Source of the DNA: Chloroflexota bacterium
GTDB taxonomy: Bacteria; Chloroflexota; Dehalococcoidia; UBA2247; RBG-13-53-26
Assembly (NCBI GenBank): GCA_003650185.1
Contig: QMOF01000034.1
Span: forward strand, 1-14,159
Direction of reading: 5' to 3'
Length of the DNA stretch: 14,159 bases
Part shown: positions 14,128-14,159 of the stretch, piece after piece
How positions within the stretch are numbered: the first letter of the stretch is position 1
Layout: each line of letters starts with the position of its first letter
Position numbers and translations under genes: made by a program
Notes under the pieces: model-generated
What the model was told of the DNA's origin: nothing
The model's database searches: none
Seen by the model: the letters and a program-made list of their open reading frames with translations, nothing else

Positions 14128-14159
14128 ATGCGGGTATTCGGTCTGCCCGGTGTAATAGG
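14128..14159 (+). CDS. Start of an unidentified gene, cut by the window end
   Basis: The frame from ATG 14128 reads MRVFGLPGVI and runs off the window. GGAGGT at 8-base spacing supports the start. A second frame from ATG 14112 (MEVAPYAGIRSARC) is also open but has a poorer ribosome binding site. Ten residues are too few to name a family. It lies downstream of, and in the same direction as, the MarR-type regulator and may be its target. Confidence 0.5.
   Translation, partial: MRVFGLPGVI

Noticed and set aside
1..14159. tRNA, rRNA, insertion sequence or prophage genes
   Set aside because: I saw no cloverleaf arms, rRNA-like segments, transposase motifs, terminal inverted repeats or phage structural genes.

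Overview
The window looks like bacterial chromosome from a GC-rich, probably anaerobic or sediment-type organism. The sigma70-like TATAAT boxes, strong Shine-Dalgarno sequences, a GatCA pair and a tungsten/molybdenum enzyme of the acetylene hydratase clade all fit. An uncultured member of the Chloroflexota (Dehalococcoidia-like) is my best guess from the mixture of families; nothing here proves it. Apart from the two ends, every gene is on the minus strand.

Layout. Bases 3-392 (+) hold the C-terminal part of an inositol monophosphatase family protein cut by the window edge. It converges on a very large secreted or surface protein (4344 down to 492, minus), and a 12-bp hairpin lies between the two stops. 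The large protein has a signal peptide, 14 propeller-type repeats, seven IPT/TIG-like domains and a C-terminal membrane segment with a basic tail. Its reading frame is broken by an 8-C tract inside the third TIG domain (1959-1966). Upstream, 4380-4958 holds a decayed, 5'-truncated gene resembling a TAXI-type TRAP transporter receptor. It lies immediately downstream of an intact acetylene-hydratase-like molybdopterin oxidoreductase (7201 to 4982).

A compact minus-strand cluster runs from 11276 to 7367: a nuclease-fold-like protein of unknown function, an FAD-dependent phytoene-desaturase-type oxidoreductase, a 2[4Fe-4S] ferredoxin, a 77-residue DUF6504-like protein, an Lrp/AsnC regulator and a class I aminotransferase. 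The last four overlap stop-to-start by 4 bases (ATGA, ATGA, GTGA), so they are almost certainly co-transcribed and translationally coupled. A hairpin with a T-rich tail closes the cluster. The FAD enzyme plus ferredoxin suggest a redox step, and the Lrp plus aminotransferase resemble an amino-acid-responsive alanine or aromatic transaminase pair.

Next come gatC and gatA (13114 to 11363, minus), two subunits of the tRNA-dependent amidotransferase, without gatB in the window. They have a good promoter that diverges from a MarR-family regulator (13293-13826, +), whose own TATAAT box is so close to the ATG that its mRNA may be leaderless. The last 300 bases hold no complete gene; a new plus-strand gene begins at 14128 behind a strong ribosome binding site.

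The observations most worth a second look are the poly-C frameshift in the surface protein, the acetylene-hydratase-like enzyme lacking the catalytic aspartate, and the coupled oxidoreductase-ferredoxin-regulator-aminotransferase operon.
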